NCBI GenBank assembly: GCA_963576565.1
Contig: CAUYVT010000075.1
Coordinates: 28,444-92,443 of the forward strand
Length of the DNA: 64,000 bases
Reading direction: 5' to 3'
From: Aspidapion aeneum
Lineage: Eukaryota > Arthropoda > Insecta > Coleoptera > Brentidae
Shown here: piece after piece, positions 9,528 to 21,290 of the stretch
Position numbering within the stretch: the first letter of the stretch is position 1
Layout of the letters: each line of letters begins with the position of its first letter
Program-made: the position numbers and the translations under genes
Notes under the pieces: model-generated
What the model was told of the DNA's origin: nothing
The model's input: only the letters and a program-made list of their open reading frames with translations
Database searches by the model: none

Positions 9528-9770
9528 AATTCTGCTAAAATTTGTTTCTTTTTACAATAAAATGTTTTTATTTTATAATTCGTAACAGCAACCTTAAAGC
9601 TAAAATCAGTAAAGATTGGTAAAAATACTTTAAGTGTCCTTAACAGCATTTGTTTATGTTGTCTAAAAGTGTTAACCTTCAAAACTCGGTAACAATAAGC
9701 AAGCAAATTTTATAAAATATAGAAGTGTGCCTAACTTCTGCTGTATGCATTTTATGTGTCGGGAAGTGTA

Positions 9771-11660
9771 CGTCAAAATAATACCCACAGTATACCAATT
9801 AGTGGTGTGGTTAGTAATCTGTGATAATAACTAAGAAAAACAGCTTGATTAACATGCGTTTTAAATCTAAAAGAACTGTGAAAAACTAACTCCAACCCCA
9901 GAATTTTTTTATTTCGATGGGTACATTAGTAATTGATAATTTTAGACGTTTCCCAATGTCTACTGCTTTGGTTCCAAAGCAAACGAAATGGTTTTATCTG
10001 GGTTCATCCTAAGGCCATTGTCAGTCGAGTAATACATTATCCTCTGCAGTGGCGGTTTCTCCATAAGTGCACATGTGCACGTGCACTCCCAAATTTTACT
10101 TAAAAAAATACTAAAATTTGATCATTCTTTAATATAATTAATAATTACCCCAAACGGAATTCACTAAAGACTGGAATATTACCTACAAATTAATACCCGG
10201 TATCTATGTGTTTGTATTCGTGTTCATACCACCTGCGGTACATGCTGGCGGATGCGCTATCGAATCTAATTATTCACTTTTATTTGCTTGGTAGATGTTG
10301 TGTCGCATTCTAATTACGAAATATATAAAGAGAGGACGACATGTCCCAATAGAATTTTACAGTACATAGAATCTGAACCTTCCTGCGGCAGTGCCTAGGA
10401 CAAAATCTGTGCAAAAACTAGCCTCGATGCCGCCCGCACCCCCGTGACGCCCCCCGCATCCATGGTTTGCGTTGCATGTTAGAGGGCACTTTTAATTAGT
10501 GCACTTAGACAATTTGGCATAGTGATGCGCAAATTTCATTTCCAAGTATTGAGTAGATACTGATACTTCCTATTCGAGTATTAGATTTTATTATTATTGG
10601 TAAATCCAATATATAAATATCGGTCCAAATGATTACAAGTACTCCAAACTCGTTACTCATACGGCCGATGCCGATACAATTGGTACGAAAGTAACACTTC
10701 GGCTTCGGTCCCATTCGGGATTCGAGTAACGAGTATTTGGCGTCGAAGGAAGGATATTCGATTACTTCGAATCCGCTCATGTATCAGATATTAACGTATC
10801 GAGTAGATAGTATTTGCACACCACTAATTTGGCATTATCGGTCGGGCGCTGGCGGTTTGTTTTGGCGGAAGTTTCTAATTCTAATAGCATTATCGTGCAA
10901 TATTTAAAAACAATTAAATTTTCATCTTTGCCATTAGAAGAGAAAATATGTAAACTGGGTATCATACATTTATTATTTATTTATAATTTCAATAATAATA
11001 GGTAGGTTACTAATATCTAACTAAATATCTCATTTTTTAATTATTTGCAAAAAAAAATTTCGCCTGCGCCGCAATTTTTTATTTCTTTTTGGTGTGCACT
11101 CCGAAAGCTTTTTACCACGCGCCGCCACTGATCCTCTGCAATGTGCCGTTTAGAATATTTTATGCATTTTGCATCACAGGAAAGAGAACTATACGAAACC
11201 TGAGTATCATCTGCGAATGGATGTAGTTCGGGATTTTCCTCATCAGTATCGGAGAACACTTCCTTTGGCAAATCCATTGTGAAGATAATAGACAACAACG
11301 GGCCCGAGGTTGAGCCCTGCGGTACTCCCTATATAACATCAACAACTGTACAAAAATTGCTTTTCATCTACTTTAACTGCCTGCTTTCGAGTGCTTAGCT
11401 AATTTGGAAACAGTTTCTCTGCACGTTCCTAAAATCCGTAGTATCTAAGCTTAGCGCAAAGCAACCCATGATCTATTGAGTTAAGCGCTTTGCTATAAGT
11501 AGTCTAGTAATGTTAGCATGGTAGCATTTCCATCATCGGTCGCCCTCAAAATGTCATCTAGTACATTGGATAAAGCCCTAAATTTTTGAATTTCGTTGAA
11601 TTTTACACCTTTAATAAATTGACCACGTAAATGTAAATCAGAAGTAGATTCTTACAATAT
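9771..11660 (-). pseudogene. CR1/Jockey-like non-LTR reverse transcriptase relic, split by a hAT-like element
   Basis: On the minus strand, right of the insert, 11660-11131 reads in changing frames through FRALSNVLDDILRATDDGNA, a piece of the palm (IDHGLLCAKL-like), a degenerate GVPQGS turn and LLSIIFTMDLPKEVF, to HPFADDTQVSYSS, which holds the catalytic FADD motif. Left of the insert the frame resumes as NGLRMNPDKTISFALEPKQ and VPIEIKKFWGWS before decaying near 9771. Many stops and frameshifts are present. The hAT-like element at 10047-11130 cuts between the FADD region and the thumb region. Confidence 0.8.
10047..11130. mobile_element. Non-autonomous hAT-like transposon with perfect 8-bp target duplication
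   Basis: Ends are CAGTGGCGG (10047-10055) and CCGCCACTG (11122-11130). They are flanked by the identical octamer ATCCTCTG at 10039-10046 and 11131-11138. Removing the element and one octamer restores continuous reverse transcriptase sequence. No transposase is visible in the 1,084 bp. Short TIRs beginning CAG and 8-bp duplications are hallmarks of hAT elements. Confidence 0.88.
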
Positions 11661-11994
11661 TCGCATGTAAAATTACAATTTATAGTTAGTTGTTTGAGTT
11701 CAGCCTGATACTAAGTAACTGTTTCACCTTCTTTTTGAGTTCTTGAGAAAAAATTCTGTTGTTCGGTAATTCTATTAGGTTTTGTATGATTTATTTGCTG
11801 ACCTATCTTGCGCGGATTTAATAATCAATCATTGTTTAAAATATTATCAGATTTAACCAGTTCATTATTATTTGAACATTTTTTAATCATTTATGGGTGT
11901 ATGTGTATCATCGGATAAATTGTGCATTATAAAATAATTCTTAAGTATGAATTAAATGATTCATTTATTTCATCATAAGGTTGTAAGGACTTAC
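11661..11994. other. AT-rich region, possible intron
   Basis: No repeat or gene recognised. If the exon candidate next to it is real, this is the start of its downstream intron. Confidence 0.4.
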
Positions 11995-12283
11995 CTTTTG
12001 TATTAATTTGTATCTCTTCATTTCTGCTAAGTATTTGCACTGTAAATTAATTTTGTTATGCTTCCAGAAATATTGTAAGGTTTTAACCAATTCCGTCAAG
12101 ACTTGGGCTTTCATTGTGGATTCGTGAATATCGTCGCCACTTTGTTGTGTTTTTGTAGTTTTAATAAGTAAATAATTTTTAAAATTGCTATTAATAAAAT
12201 ATATAGAACTAAATATAATTAACATGCTCCAAAGTTGGTCTATGACCTGTGCGATTAGTCGTTCCATTTGGCGGCCTTAGTAT
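11995..12283 (-). CDS. Candidate first coding exon of an unidentified gene
   Basis: On the minus strand a pyrimidine-rich AAACCTTTTCCAG acceptor ends at 12284. An ATG follows at 12267, preceded in frame by a stop (TAA). The frame stays open for exactly 91 codons to 11995, where AAAAG is followed by the strong donor GTAAGT. The predicted peptide starts MERLIAQVIDQLWSMLIIFS. It has a hydrophobic stretch at about residues 12-30, possibly a signal anchor, then a polar, lysine-rich part ending YLAEMKRYKLIQK. I do not recognise the family. Both splice sites and the phase-0 end support a real exon, but the AT-rich setting makes chance possible. Confidence 0.3.
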
Positions 12284-12997
12284 CTGGAAAAGGTTTAAGA
12301 GAGAGTATCAAGAGAAAATAAAAAAGTTTTAAGTTGATTGTTTATTTAATTTAATTTCATTTCATTTTATTAATAATTGTTATAATAGTTTAGTTTATTA
12401 AAATAATGTTTTCGGAATATAATAGAAATTCAATAATTTGTGTTATAACCAAAAATATCGTAGAAGTTTTCATCTCTGAGATATTTTCAAATAACTTAAA
12501 AGAAATAAGGAGCAGAAAAGTATGACTCTTCCGTTAAAAAAATTTCAACAAACTTAAGAACCTGCGGAGCAACGTATTTACTAGTTGATATCATTAACTA
12601 TAACCAATTTAGACCCATTTGTGATATCCGACAAAACAACTCACCCAGTGGCCATTAAAATGCCTTCTGTTACAGAAGAGGCAACGTTGGCAAATAGATT
12701 TTACTGGATGACCTGCCCAGTAAATCTGTCCAGCACTCCAGTATATTTGTAGTACCACGATTGACCTTTTACATAAATACGAAATAAATAAGTAAATAAT
12801 TTAATTATATTTCCAGTTTTTTTATAAATTTTATGATTCATCAACATCATTGTCAGACAAGTTCCATTCTAACCAGGCCATACCAAACAGCTTGCCTCAG
12901 TAAAAAAAATTCAACAGAGGCAGAAGATTTTATGGTCATTTGCATATAGACTGTAGTCCAATTTATTTATTTTCTTTAGTTATGGTTGCAAATTTAT
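12284..12997. other. AT-rich region, nothing recognised
   Basis: No gene or repeat found. Confidence 0.4.
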
Positions 12998-13715
12998 ATT
13001 TTTTCTATAAGCGTGCGGAAAAGTCCACTTTTCCGCACGCGTTTTAGTGTGGAAAGTGCCACTTTTCCGCACTAGTGCGGAAAAGTAAATTTGTTACGCT
13101 TTTGAGGTGTTCTATAACATTTAGACCGTTCAAAATACATTTGTATCTTTCCTAGCACACGAAATATCCTAAAAATATTCAAATTGACTAAAATTCTGCT
13201 ATATTTTCAATATTTTCGATAAAATAAAGTTTTCAGTAAAATAGGTTCAAATTATAAGTTTTAAACCTCCCCGGTATAAATATCGTCATTGTCAATGTCA
13301 TACAACAATGAACACTAGTGGTTTTAGATTTGGCATCTTAAATCACCATAGCAACAAAGTACAAACAAACTGTCAAAACAAAGCCAATTTTGCAGATACA
13401 AGCGTCTTTTGAATTTTTCAAACAAAAAAATCAGATTTTCAATGGATTCTTCGGACGAAGATCTACCCCAGTCAGTTCTAGAAGCCGCTAGAATGTGAAT
13501 AATAATAATTGATTTGATTAAAACGTTTTGAATATAAATAATTTTCTGATTAATTTTTAGTTTTTTCCTCACGCTTATAGAAAAAATAGTGTACCTAACT
13601 CGTGCGTAAAGTGTCTTTTCCGCACTTGATTGCTGGCCAAACTCCGCTATCGCGTCGTTTGGCCATCTGCAATCGCGTGCGGAAAAGAGGCACTTTCCGC
13701 ACTAGTTAGGTAAAC
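12998..13715. mobile_element. Palindrome-rich repeat with GTGCGGAAAAG cores
   Basis: An 18-bp perfect inverted repeat (ATTTTTTCTATAAGCGTG at 12998 and its complement at about 13571) encloses the left part. The core GTGCGGAAAAG or its complement occurs about eight times, clustered at both ends (13014-13085 and 13613-13700). It forms near-perfect hairpins such as GTGCGGAAAAGT/ACTTTTCCGCAC. A second inverted pair, CCTAACTCGTGCG and CGCACTAGTTAGG, bounds 13596-13712. Inside, a short frame at 13442 (MDSSDEDLPQSVLEAARM) may be the remnant of a first exon. That suggests a non-autonomous derivative of a coding element, but the family is not identified. Confidence 0.55.
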
Positions 13716-15012
13716 TACTATAGTTAACAGCAAGAATGTAAAATTTTTAAACATGTTAACATTTCATAACTCGAAAACGGAAGCGGCAACAAATTATTTG
13801 TTGACACATATTGGTCGTACCCTTCAAATCCTATAAACGACCAAAATTATTTAGTTTTTGAGATACGGGGTGAAAAGTATTTAATTAATAGCAAGTATTT
13901 TAAATTTTACAACCGGTAAAAATTTCATATAAATTATTTGTTGACATGTTGGTATTGCCCGTGAAGTCCTATAAACTGCAAAAGATTTCTTACTTAGATT
14001 TTGAGATAAAGGGTAAAGAGTGTACAAATAATTTCAAAAATGTCAAATTTGAAAACACAAAAAATTTAATATCTCGAAAACCGCAGAAGCTACAAATTTT
14101 GCGGTTATACACAAAAGCAGTACTATCAAGGCGCTTGAAAGAGTAAAAACAATTTTGCGGCCATCCAATTAGTTTTAAAGATGTGATTTTTAATTTTTTA
14201 AATATTTAACGATTGCAAAAAAAGAAATTGTTTCACATCTACACTAAAAGACTTTAAGTTACAAGTTATGCTTTTTGTTTAATATTAATATCGTTAAAGA
14301 CAACCGAGATACAAGTTGGCCCCTCAACTTTACTCGGCGCACAGTGGTCTCTGATCCAAATGTTTAATATATTTTTTTTTTTTTGGTAAAACTAAATAGC
14401 GGTAACAAATTCGAACGGCCTTTTATGAGGCTACTGCACGCCTTTCTTGTTAAATCTTATTTAGGATATCAAAAATATTAACAAAAACAAGTTTTTTTAA
14501 GAAAAAAAAAGATATAGCTTCTTTGCTAATTTTTAATATTGGTTGCACATCGCCATTTCGAGCAATAAATTATGGCTTTTAAATCATCTTCCTACCGTAT
14601 TTCAGTCTAAACTACTGATGAGGCCCCTCAGCTTTACCGTAAAGTCACAGAGGTCGCGACATCTCGCTAACAACTGCAGCTACAAAAATTATTCGTTAAC
14701 AAATTAGCTTCAAATTGTGACATAAGAAGTTTGGTGGCCTCTTATAGTGCTTCCACCAGGGAAGCCCCCCCCCCCCCATCCAGACATATATCTTGTTTTT
14801 TAGTTTAGCAGCTTCACTTATTTAAAATTTGTCACAAATTCTGCTTAATTTTTAAAATATTTTCGCCTGCGGCGCCTTAAATCTCCTTAACATACTAAAT
14901 TTCACACCTCAGATCTTTCAAAAACCGCTTATAAAAAAAATATTTTGATGTTTGGCCACTTTGGCCCCTCCCCCCGGAAGTCCTGGATCCAAGATTCGGG
15001 AAAATCCACTTT
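13716..15012. repeat. Diverged tandem-like repeats
   Basis: Loosely repeated blocks of about 145 bp share motifs such as AACTCGAAAACGGAAGC / ATCTCGAAAACCGCAGAAGC, AAATTATTTGTTGACA and AATCCTATAAAC. Short poly-C tracts occur at 14766-14777 and 14968-14980. No coding sequence recognised. Confidence 0.45.
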
Positions 15013-16292
15013 CTAGAAGCATTTTATATTACTTTTTGGCAAATGGGCAATTCCCCCTATTTTGACCTCGCTGAATCCGAATATCCCTGTTGCCAACTCG
15101 AAATATTGACAGGGGCTGAGATATTCAAGATGGCGGCCAAAATGGCGGCGGAATTTTAAATTGCCGCTGGAAAGCCCAAATTGTCACAGGTGTACATTCA
15201 AACTATATATTTGTATAATTAAAAAATTATTTTTTTTTAAATGGCTGCAAAAACCTCCAAAATCTGAAAGTTTGAGGTTTTTTCAAATTTTCTTAAAAAC
15301 TAAGCTTCTAAAAGAAAAATGTATAATATACTTTATCGTAGACAATAAAATTCCCTTTTCAATGTGGTATAACTTAATAAAGTTAGACTAATAACAAGCT
15401 CTCCAGCGGCGTCCGTTAATTGAAATAATTAAAAAAAGTTGAAAAAATACCTATGTATGTTTTTTCCAAGATTTATATAATCTTTTTAAAATCTAATATT
15501 TACAGAAAACCATGTATTACATTTTGGTATAATCAATAAAGTTTCCTTCAAAATGACGTATAACATGATTAAATCGGTTTTATAAATAAAACTTCAGGGG
15601 CATCCGTAACATTTTATTTTAGAAGGTAAATTACGAACCTTTTTGAAGTATTTATCATAACATTAACCTCACTTTGTAATATATCATTTAAAAAGAAATT
15701 GTCTTATCTTCAATAAAGAATAAAGGCACATTTTTTTCTAAAAATCTTAGTTAGAAAAGATATTTAAATATGCAAGAGAAACTGATTATTACAGTTATTT
15801 TTGAAAATAAGTTTATATTAGTACGCCTCTGAAGCCTTAAATATGGCAACAACCCGACATTTTAATAAAGTTTTTAAAAGAAAATGTTATGTTCTACAAT
15901 AAAGTATACTACATATTTTTCCTAAAAAGTGTAGTTTTTGAGAAAATTTTGAAAAACCTATAATAAACATGTTTTTTCTATTTGTATCTATTGCCCAATT
16001 TACGTACGCCACTGAAGAGCTACTTGCTTTTCCTAACCTTATTGACCAATACATCGTTAGAAAGGGAATTTTATTCTCCACAAAAAACTGTTCTTTGCAA
16101 TTTTTAATAAAAATGTTAGTTTTCGAGAAAATTGCATAAAACTGAAAAAAAAAACAGGTTTTGGGGGTTTGGGGGGGATTTTCTCCGTCCCTGTCGATTT
16201 TTCGAGTTGGCAACAGAGATATTCGGATTCAGCGGGGTCATATTAGGGGGAAATGGTCTGTTCCCAAAAAGTAATATGATTTGCTTCTAGAC
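15013..16292. mobile_element. Foldback element with ~105-bp inverted arms
   Basis: The left arm (15013-15118) and right arm (about 16188-16292) are inverted copies. They share CTAGAAGCA, TATTACTTTTTGG, CGCTGAATCCGAATATC and GTTGCCAACTCGAAA. The interior of about 1.07 kb has loosely repeated AATAAA-containing segments and no gene. It fits a non-autonomous foldback or MITE-like element. Confidence 0.7.
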
Positions 16293-17449
16293 CGAAAACG
16301 GAAAGCCTTTTAAAATAATATGCTCTGACTAATAAATGAACATGTAAAAAAAATATTTATTTTCCATACGTTAGTAGAAAACCAATGGTCCTAAAACTTG
16401 TAAAATTCGACTTTTTGATTGCTGTAATTCTTTTAACAATTTATCCTTTTTTATCAGAATAATAAATGTTTCCTCTGGTATATAAATTTCAAAGATTATC
16501 CGAAAGAAATTTCGGCAAATTTCTTATTTGTATTGCATTCGATTTGAGTTCTCTTTTATCCAGAGTAAAAATGAAAATCAGATTATGGCCAAAAGTATAC
16601 GGGGCAAAATTGGATATTCGTCCTTTTTACTTTGATCTTTCCCAGCAGATATGTTATTCGGAGAATTTTCCTCTGTATAGGACCATATACTGCAAAGTGA
16701 CTATAAGAGTAGGGGAGGCAGTGAATATTTTTCGAACTCATTTTCTTCGTTAGCAAATATCGATAGCATTGATCATTGATCAATTCGTAGCAATATTTGT
16801 TATATGAATAGGGACGGTTTTCCGATGGGCTTAGGAGCAAAATGCAAAACAAGATATGAATTCGAGGAACTTATGAACTATTATGATTCTTACTTTTTAC
16901 CACAGGTCTTTTTTCCAGAAACTTAAAAAATTTAGCAATATAATAATCTGCTAGTAGTTTTCGCTTTGTGTTAAAAAGTGCTAATTTATTGCTTAGGTTT
17001 ATATTATGTTTTTAAAATTAAATGACTAAATATCCAATCTTACGCTCGAAAAATTTCAACACAGGCGCCTTCTTCAGCTACTTTACCATAAGAAAAACTT
17101 ACTTTTCTTTTCCGAAGTTTCCAAGTTTAATGTCAAAATAGTGTCTTGATTCACAGGAAAAGCTCTTTTTTCTGTTTATGTTTCCTAGGTCTAGTAAGAA
17201 TAAGATTTTCGTAGTATTAAAGTATTAAAATTATATCAAATTTTCTTACGACGCGACGGCGAAGGCAGTACTATTTTCTAGAATTTTTACGTAGGACTGT
17301 GGCGAGGGTCGGCTCTTCAAAAACGCCAACACTGCATCACGCGTCAGCACGGGTTGCAAGGATTTCCAAAAGATGGCGCCAGTTGCCAAGGTCTTTAAAC
17401 ATTTTTCCTTTACTTTTCGGCTTAAAATAGCTTCATATACTAGTTGTAA
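16293..17449. other. AT-rich region, nothing recognised
   Basis: An open stretch at 16466-16753 has no recognisable protein similarity and probably reflects chance. The GC content rises at 17260-17400, possibly an upstream part of the retrotransposon that follows. Confidence 0.4.
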
Positions 17450-20040
17450 GTAAATAATCGTGGTACCGGTAGACCAGAGTACGGTAGATCAATCAGGAGA
17501 AATGGATCGAACCCGGCCTTCCGTAGATTCCAGGGTACTTGACCCGGAAGGTTAGCGCCTGTTTAGGGTCCCTTTCCAAGGGATGCGGAAGAAGACCACA
17601 CCGGTATGAAAAGCAAATAGGAAGAGCTTCGGTACGGCGAACATAGGGTAGGTAACAACCCTTCTTTTAGGGAAAATAAAAAAGATTAAATACAGCAGCG
17701 TCTGACTCAGAATAAGCGGCTACAAACAGCGTCTGTCCAGGGATGGGCTGCAAGACAAAAACAAGTAAAACTAACAATAGGAACATATAATATTAGACCT
17801 ATGAACACCGACGAAAAAACTGATGAACTGAAGGCACAGCTGACAAGAATAAAATGAGACATTGTAGACTTGTCAGAAGCCCGTCGTAAATGAGAAGACC
17901 GGATAAAATTGTGAACTCCGGTAATCTACTATGCCATAAAGGTAACGAAGATAACAGCAACTAGGATAAGATTCATAATAAATAAAGCCATAAGTAAACA
18001 CGACTAAACTATTAAAGGAATCTCAGATGGCGTTGCCTATCTTATACTAAAAACAAAAAAGAACGTCACTTCTTCCTACGACGACGATCACATCGAAGCA
18101 CTATATGAAGATATCTCCCAAGCTTTGGAAGAACACACCCATCTTACAATAGTAATGGGAGATTTCAATGTCAAATTAGGTAAGAAAATAAACATAGAGG
18201 AAACTAAAATAGGGGATTTTGGATATGGTGAAAGGAATGACAGGGGCACACTGATCCTCCCCTTTGTTTTCACATCGGAGGCTGATTTTTTTTTGATGGT
18301 CACGTGACGACACAGCTGATTATGTTTAAAATATTAAAGTTGGAATGACGGTTCATGAATATTTGATTTTTTTAAAATAAAGCCGGTTTTAAGATTGTTT
18401 TTACTAAATTCTTACAACAATTTTTTTAAAATGTATAGTAATCCTTAATTCTTCGTAGCCGCTTTATTAGCTCACGAAGACATTAAATTTAAAGCAGAAG
18501 CGAATGTGACAAACACCGATGACAAAGTCAAATACATGTCAAATATAACAGATTTCATGTGGTAAATGGCGGGTAATTTGAATTCAAAATAAGGAATGCT
18601 AAATCTTGAGGATTTTAAAGGTTTGGTGGAATATTGGAATGGTGTCTGAGAATATTTCACTGAAATTTCGCGGAACTCTGTAGTGAAAAAATCATAAAAA
18701 AACTTCTGACCTATCATAAGAGTCAATGTAGAAGTCAGCCCCACAAGAACAGCTGATTTTTTCAGGGTCGTTACCTCTATTTTTTTGTTGGCCTTGAATT
18801 ATCTAAAGAAAAGACACCTGTATGCAACGAATTCGTTCTATAGGAAGAAACCACAACGAAAGTGAACGAAAATAACAAGACAATCAACAAAGATGTAATA
18901 GTCCTAAAACGATTTACAACAGGCAGTGATCACAGGATCATCGGAACAAAAATCTGCATTGGTAGCAATTTCTAAATGAAAAGAAAAATTAATAATAACA
19001 CTGAACAACTTACACACAATAAAGCTAAAGAAATGCTAAAAAATAGCTAACCCAAAACCTAAGTGCGAAAATGAAAATATAGATCAAATAAATGATACGC
19101 TGACAAGAGCTATGACTCAAAAGAGAGAAAATTGTATATCAGAAAAGATAAATTAACTGATGGAAAAAAGGCGGATCGGGGAAAAAGAAGGAAAAAGGAC
19201 ATCGATGGAATACACAGAAATAGATAAATAAAACTTTAAAAAAAACTGATTAAAAAAAATAAAGGAAAGAGCCAGGAAATAAAAGTTGAGAGGGTTACAG
19301 GAAAATAACATAAATATTAAATATCTAAGACCGAGTCTAGGTAGATATGAAATAATTAAAATAAAGGATATGAAGGGCATAGAAATGAAAGTCAAAGAGG
19401 ATATTATAAATATCACACAGCTATGCTATAAGGAAGCTCCAAACAAAAATAAAAAAAAGAAACTCAGAACTACAACCCGAAATAAGCAAAGTGGATATAA
19501 AGGGAGCATTAAAGAAAATACAAATATAAAATCACCTGGAAAAGCCGGAGCTACGGCAGAAATGCTAAAGTACGGTGGTGAAGCTGTAGTTAATACCCGC
19601 CATGTTCTCCTGAATAAAATACTAAAAGAAAAAATAAACCATGAAAATCCTAATGGAACAAGCCATATATTGCGTTTATAGAGTTTAAAAAAGCCTTCGA
19701 TATCATAGAGCACTGGGCAGTGAAAGCATCTGTAATCAATAGCCGAATAGATTACAGAGACAGACTTAATAGACAATATATATAGTGAAGCAACAACATC
19801 AATCAAAATCCACGAAGGAAACAAGCCAGACCGCATAAGAAAGGTGTCAGACAGGGTAACACAATATCAGACCTGAACAGTTACAAAATCAAACAGGAAT
19901 AAGGTAACAAAAGGCATTAATGGATAAGAAATAAAACAAAAAGATAGCAAAATTAAAATGGAAATTTGCTAGTCATAATACCAGACAGAAAGACGATCGA
20001 TGTCACAAAAACAAATGAATATGTTGTTTTGAGAAAAACT
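17450..20040 (+). pseudogene. RTE-clade non-LTR retrotransposon, decayed near-full-length copy
   Basis: The order of domains is that of an RTE ORF2. An AP-endonuclease starts near 17785 with KLTIGTYNIRPMNTDEK and continues to LTIVMGDFNVKLG (18140-18180), which has the GDFN catalytic motif, then FGYGERNDRGTL. After an insertion of about 0.5 kb (about 18265-18815), YATNSFYRKKPQRK and TGSDHRIIGTKI (the SDH motif) resume. The reverse transcriptase begins as SPGKAGATAEMLKYGGEAVV (about 19530) and FKKAFDIIEHWAVKASVINS (about 19685). It then decays before the catalytic box. Multiple stops and frameshifts make it inactive. Confidence 0.82.
18265..18815. mobile_element. Unidentified insertion inside the RTE copy
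   Basis: This stretch breaks the endonuclease reading between GERNDRGTL and YATNSFYRKK. CAGCTGATT occurs near both ends (18309 and 18752), the second inside AGAACAGCTGATTTTTTC. There are no clear terminal repeats and no coding sequence. The boundaries are approximate. Confidence 0.45.
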
Positions 20041-20181
20041 TTAAAAAAGTGCAAAGTTAGAACAAAAATTAAGATGTTGATGTTGATGTTTGCCTATGGC
20101 CATTCTGAATGGATTTAATGCGCTATGATTGAATTGGTTTGTTTTTATTATAGATTGACAAAAAAGAAAAACATTTTTATA

Positions 20182-20630
20182 CAGGGTGTTCGGCACATGA
20201 ACCGTCAAAATTTTTTGGGATATTGTTGGGGTCATTTGCTACCTTTTCAACCCTGGAACTTGGGTCCTTAGAGTTACGGCTTAAGAGATATGAATTTTTA
20301 ATTTTTTTTTCTCAAATTACCCAAAATCCCACCTTTATAACCTCGTAAGCTTTTTATTAATGTCTGGAAAAGCTCCATTTTTTTTTTATAATTCTATAAT
20401 CTTATGCTACTTCAACTAATGAATAGATTTGTTAAAATTTATGTACCAAAGGGACATACGAGGTTTTTTATTGAAGACATTAGTGATTTTGTGAAAGAAA
20501 TTCAATTTCAAAATTAAAAATTAAAAAAAATGACGTGACTCTAAGGACCCAAGTTCCAAGGTTGAAAAGGTAGCAAATGACCCCAACAATATCCCAAAAA
20601 ATTGTGACGATTCATGTGCCGAACACCCTG
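20182..20630. mobile_element. Foldback MITE with ~110-bp TIRs and TA target duplication
   Basis: Ends are CAGGGTGTTCGGCACATGAA and its complement. TA flanks both sides (20180-20181 and 20631-20632). The arms stay complementary for about 110 bp (CCCAACAATATCCC, TTGGGTCCTTAGAG). Only about 220 bp lies between them and no gene is present. Confidence 0.88.
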
Positions 20631-20689
20631 TATTTAGCCCGAAAATAACAAAAAGTGGATTTAATGCATTTTGGTCAGTTGCTCCTCAA

Positions 20690-20840
20690 ATATATTGTAA
20701 CCTGGAGACCTAGGGAAAAAACATGCCAGTGGACTAGATGGATGAACTCGCCGACAGGGAGATAAGAGTGGAAGATATTGCGGTAGGCCTTTGTCCAAAG
20801 ATGGATCGAAGAAGGCTAAATAGATAGAAAAAGAAATTTG
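20690..20840 (+). mobile_element. Non-LTR retrotransposon 3' end fragment
   Basis: About 150 bp matches the fragment at 46990-47185. Both share GTAA(C/A)CTGGAGACC, GGACTAGATGGATGAAC and CAAAGATGGATCGAAGAAGG, followed by a TAAATAGATAG tail. It encodes the last residues of an RTE/Jockey-type protein (QRWIEEG-like) with decay. Confidence 0.65.
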
Positions 20841-20907
20841 TAACCGTGTCTGCGGTAGATACCAACCAGTCTAATGTACTTAACTTAACCGGTGCAAACT
20901 TTTAAAT

Positions 20908-21091
20908 CATGGGCGCACCCAGGAGGGGGGGCCTCGGGACCCGCCCCCCCCAAGCCCTAGATTTTTTTACATAGTTTCGACATATTTCATGAAAAACCAA
21001 AAAAATAGCTTAAAATTCGACATCATGAGGCTTCGCCCCCCCCACAAGAGGCCGCCCCCCCTTTCAAGACATATTCCTGGGTGCGCCACTG
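20908..21091. mobile_element. G/C-tract MITE, hAT-like ends
   Basis: Terminal inverted repeats are GGGCGCACCCAGG-like and CCTGGGTGCGCCACTG, flanked by a 7-bp match TTTAAAT (20901-20907 and 21092-21098). The interior has poly-C and poly-G tracts and a GACATCATGAGGCTTCG segment shared with 6758-7077. No gene. Confidence 0.75.
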
Positions 21092-21133
21092 TTTAAATAA
21101 TTATTTTTTGGAAATACTTTAATTTTTGCCTAT

Positions 21134-21290
21134 TTTTAGGAGGTCGAAATTGGTGTTAGACTAACCGTCAAATGATCCCTAACGGATCCTAACCTGCACA
21201 GGCACGCCCCGGTTAAGATATGTTTGCGATCAATTGACCATGGTTAGATTATACTTACTTTATGTTAACACCGATTTCGACCTCCCAAAA
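21134..21290. mobile_element. Small palindromic MITE, 157 bp
   Basis: Inverted ends of about 27 bp: TTTTAGGAGGTCGAAATTGG at the left pairs with CCGATTTCGACCTCCCAAAA at the right, continuing into GTGTTAG/GTTAACAC. No coding sequence. Confidence 0.75.

Larger units (their letters stand above)
7611..9768 (+). mobile_element. Tc1-like DNA transposon, split by a later insertion
   Basis: Terminal inverted repeats of 26 bp with one mismatch (starting CACTTCCCGACACATAAAAT) lie at both ends, each bordered by TA (7609-7610 and 9769-9770). Without the 827-bp element inserted at 7870-8696 the transposon is about 1.33 kb, the normal size for Tc1. It carries one decayed transposase gene. Confidence 0.88.

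Noticed and set aside
14605..14650. CTGATGAGG resembling a hammerhead core
   Set aside because: No GAAA follows at a suitable distance and no stem II or stem I can be drawn.
17055..17095. Minus-strand CTGAAGAAGGCGCC followed by GAAATTTT, hammerhead-like
   Set aside because: No stem II closes between the core halves and GAAAC is not present.
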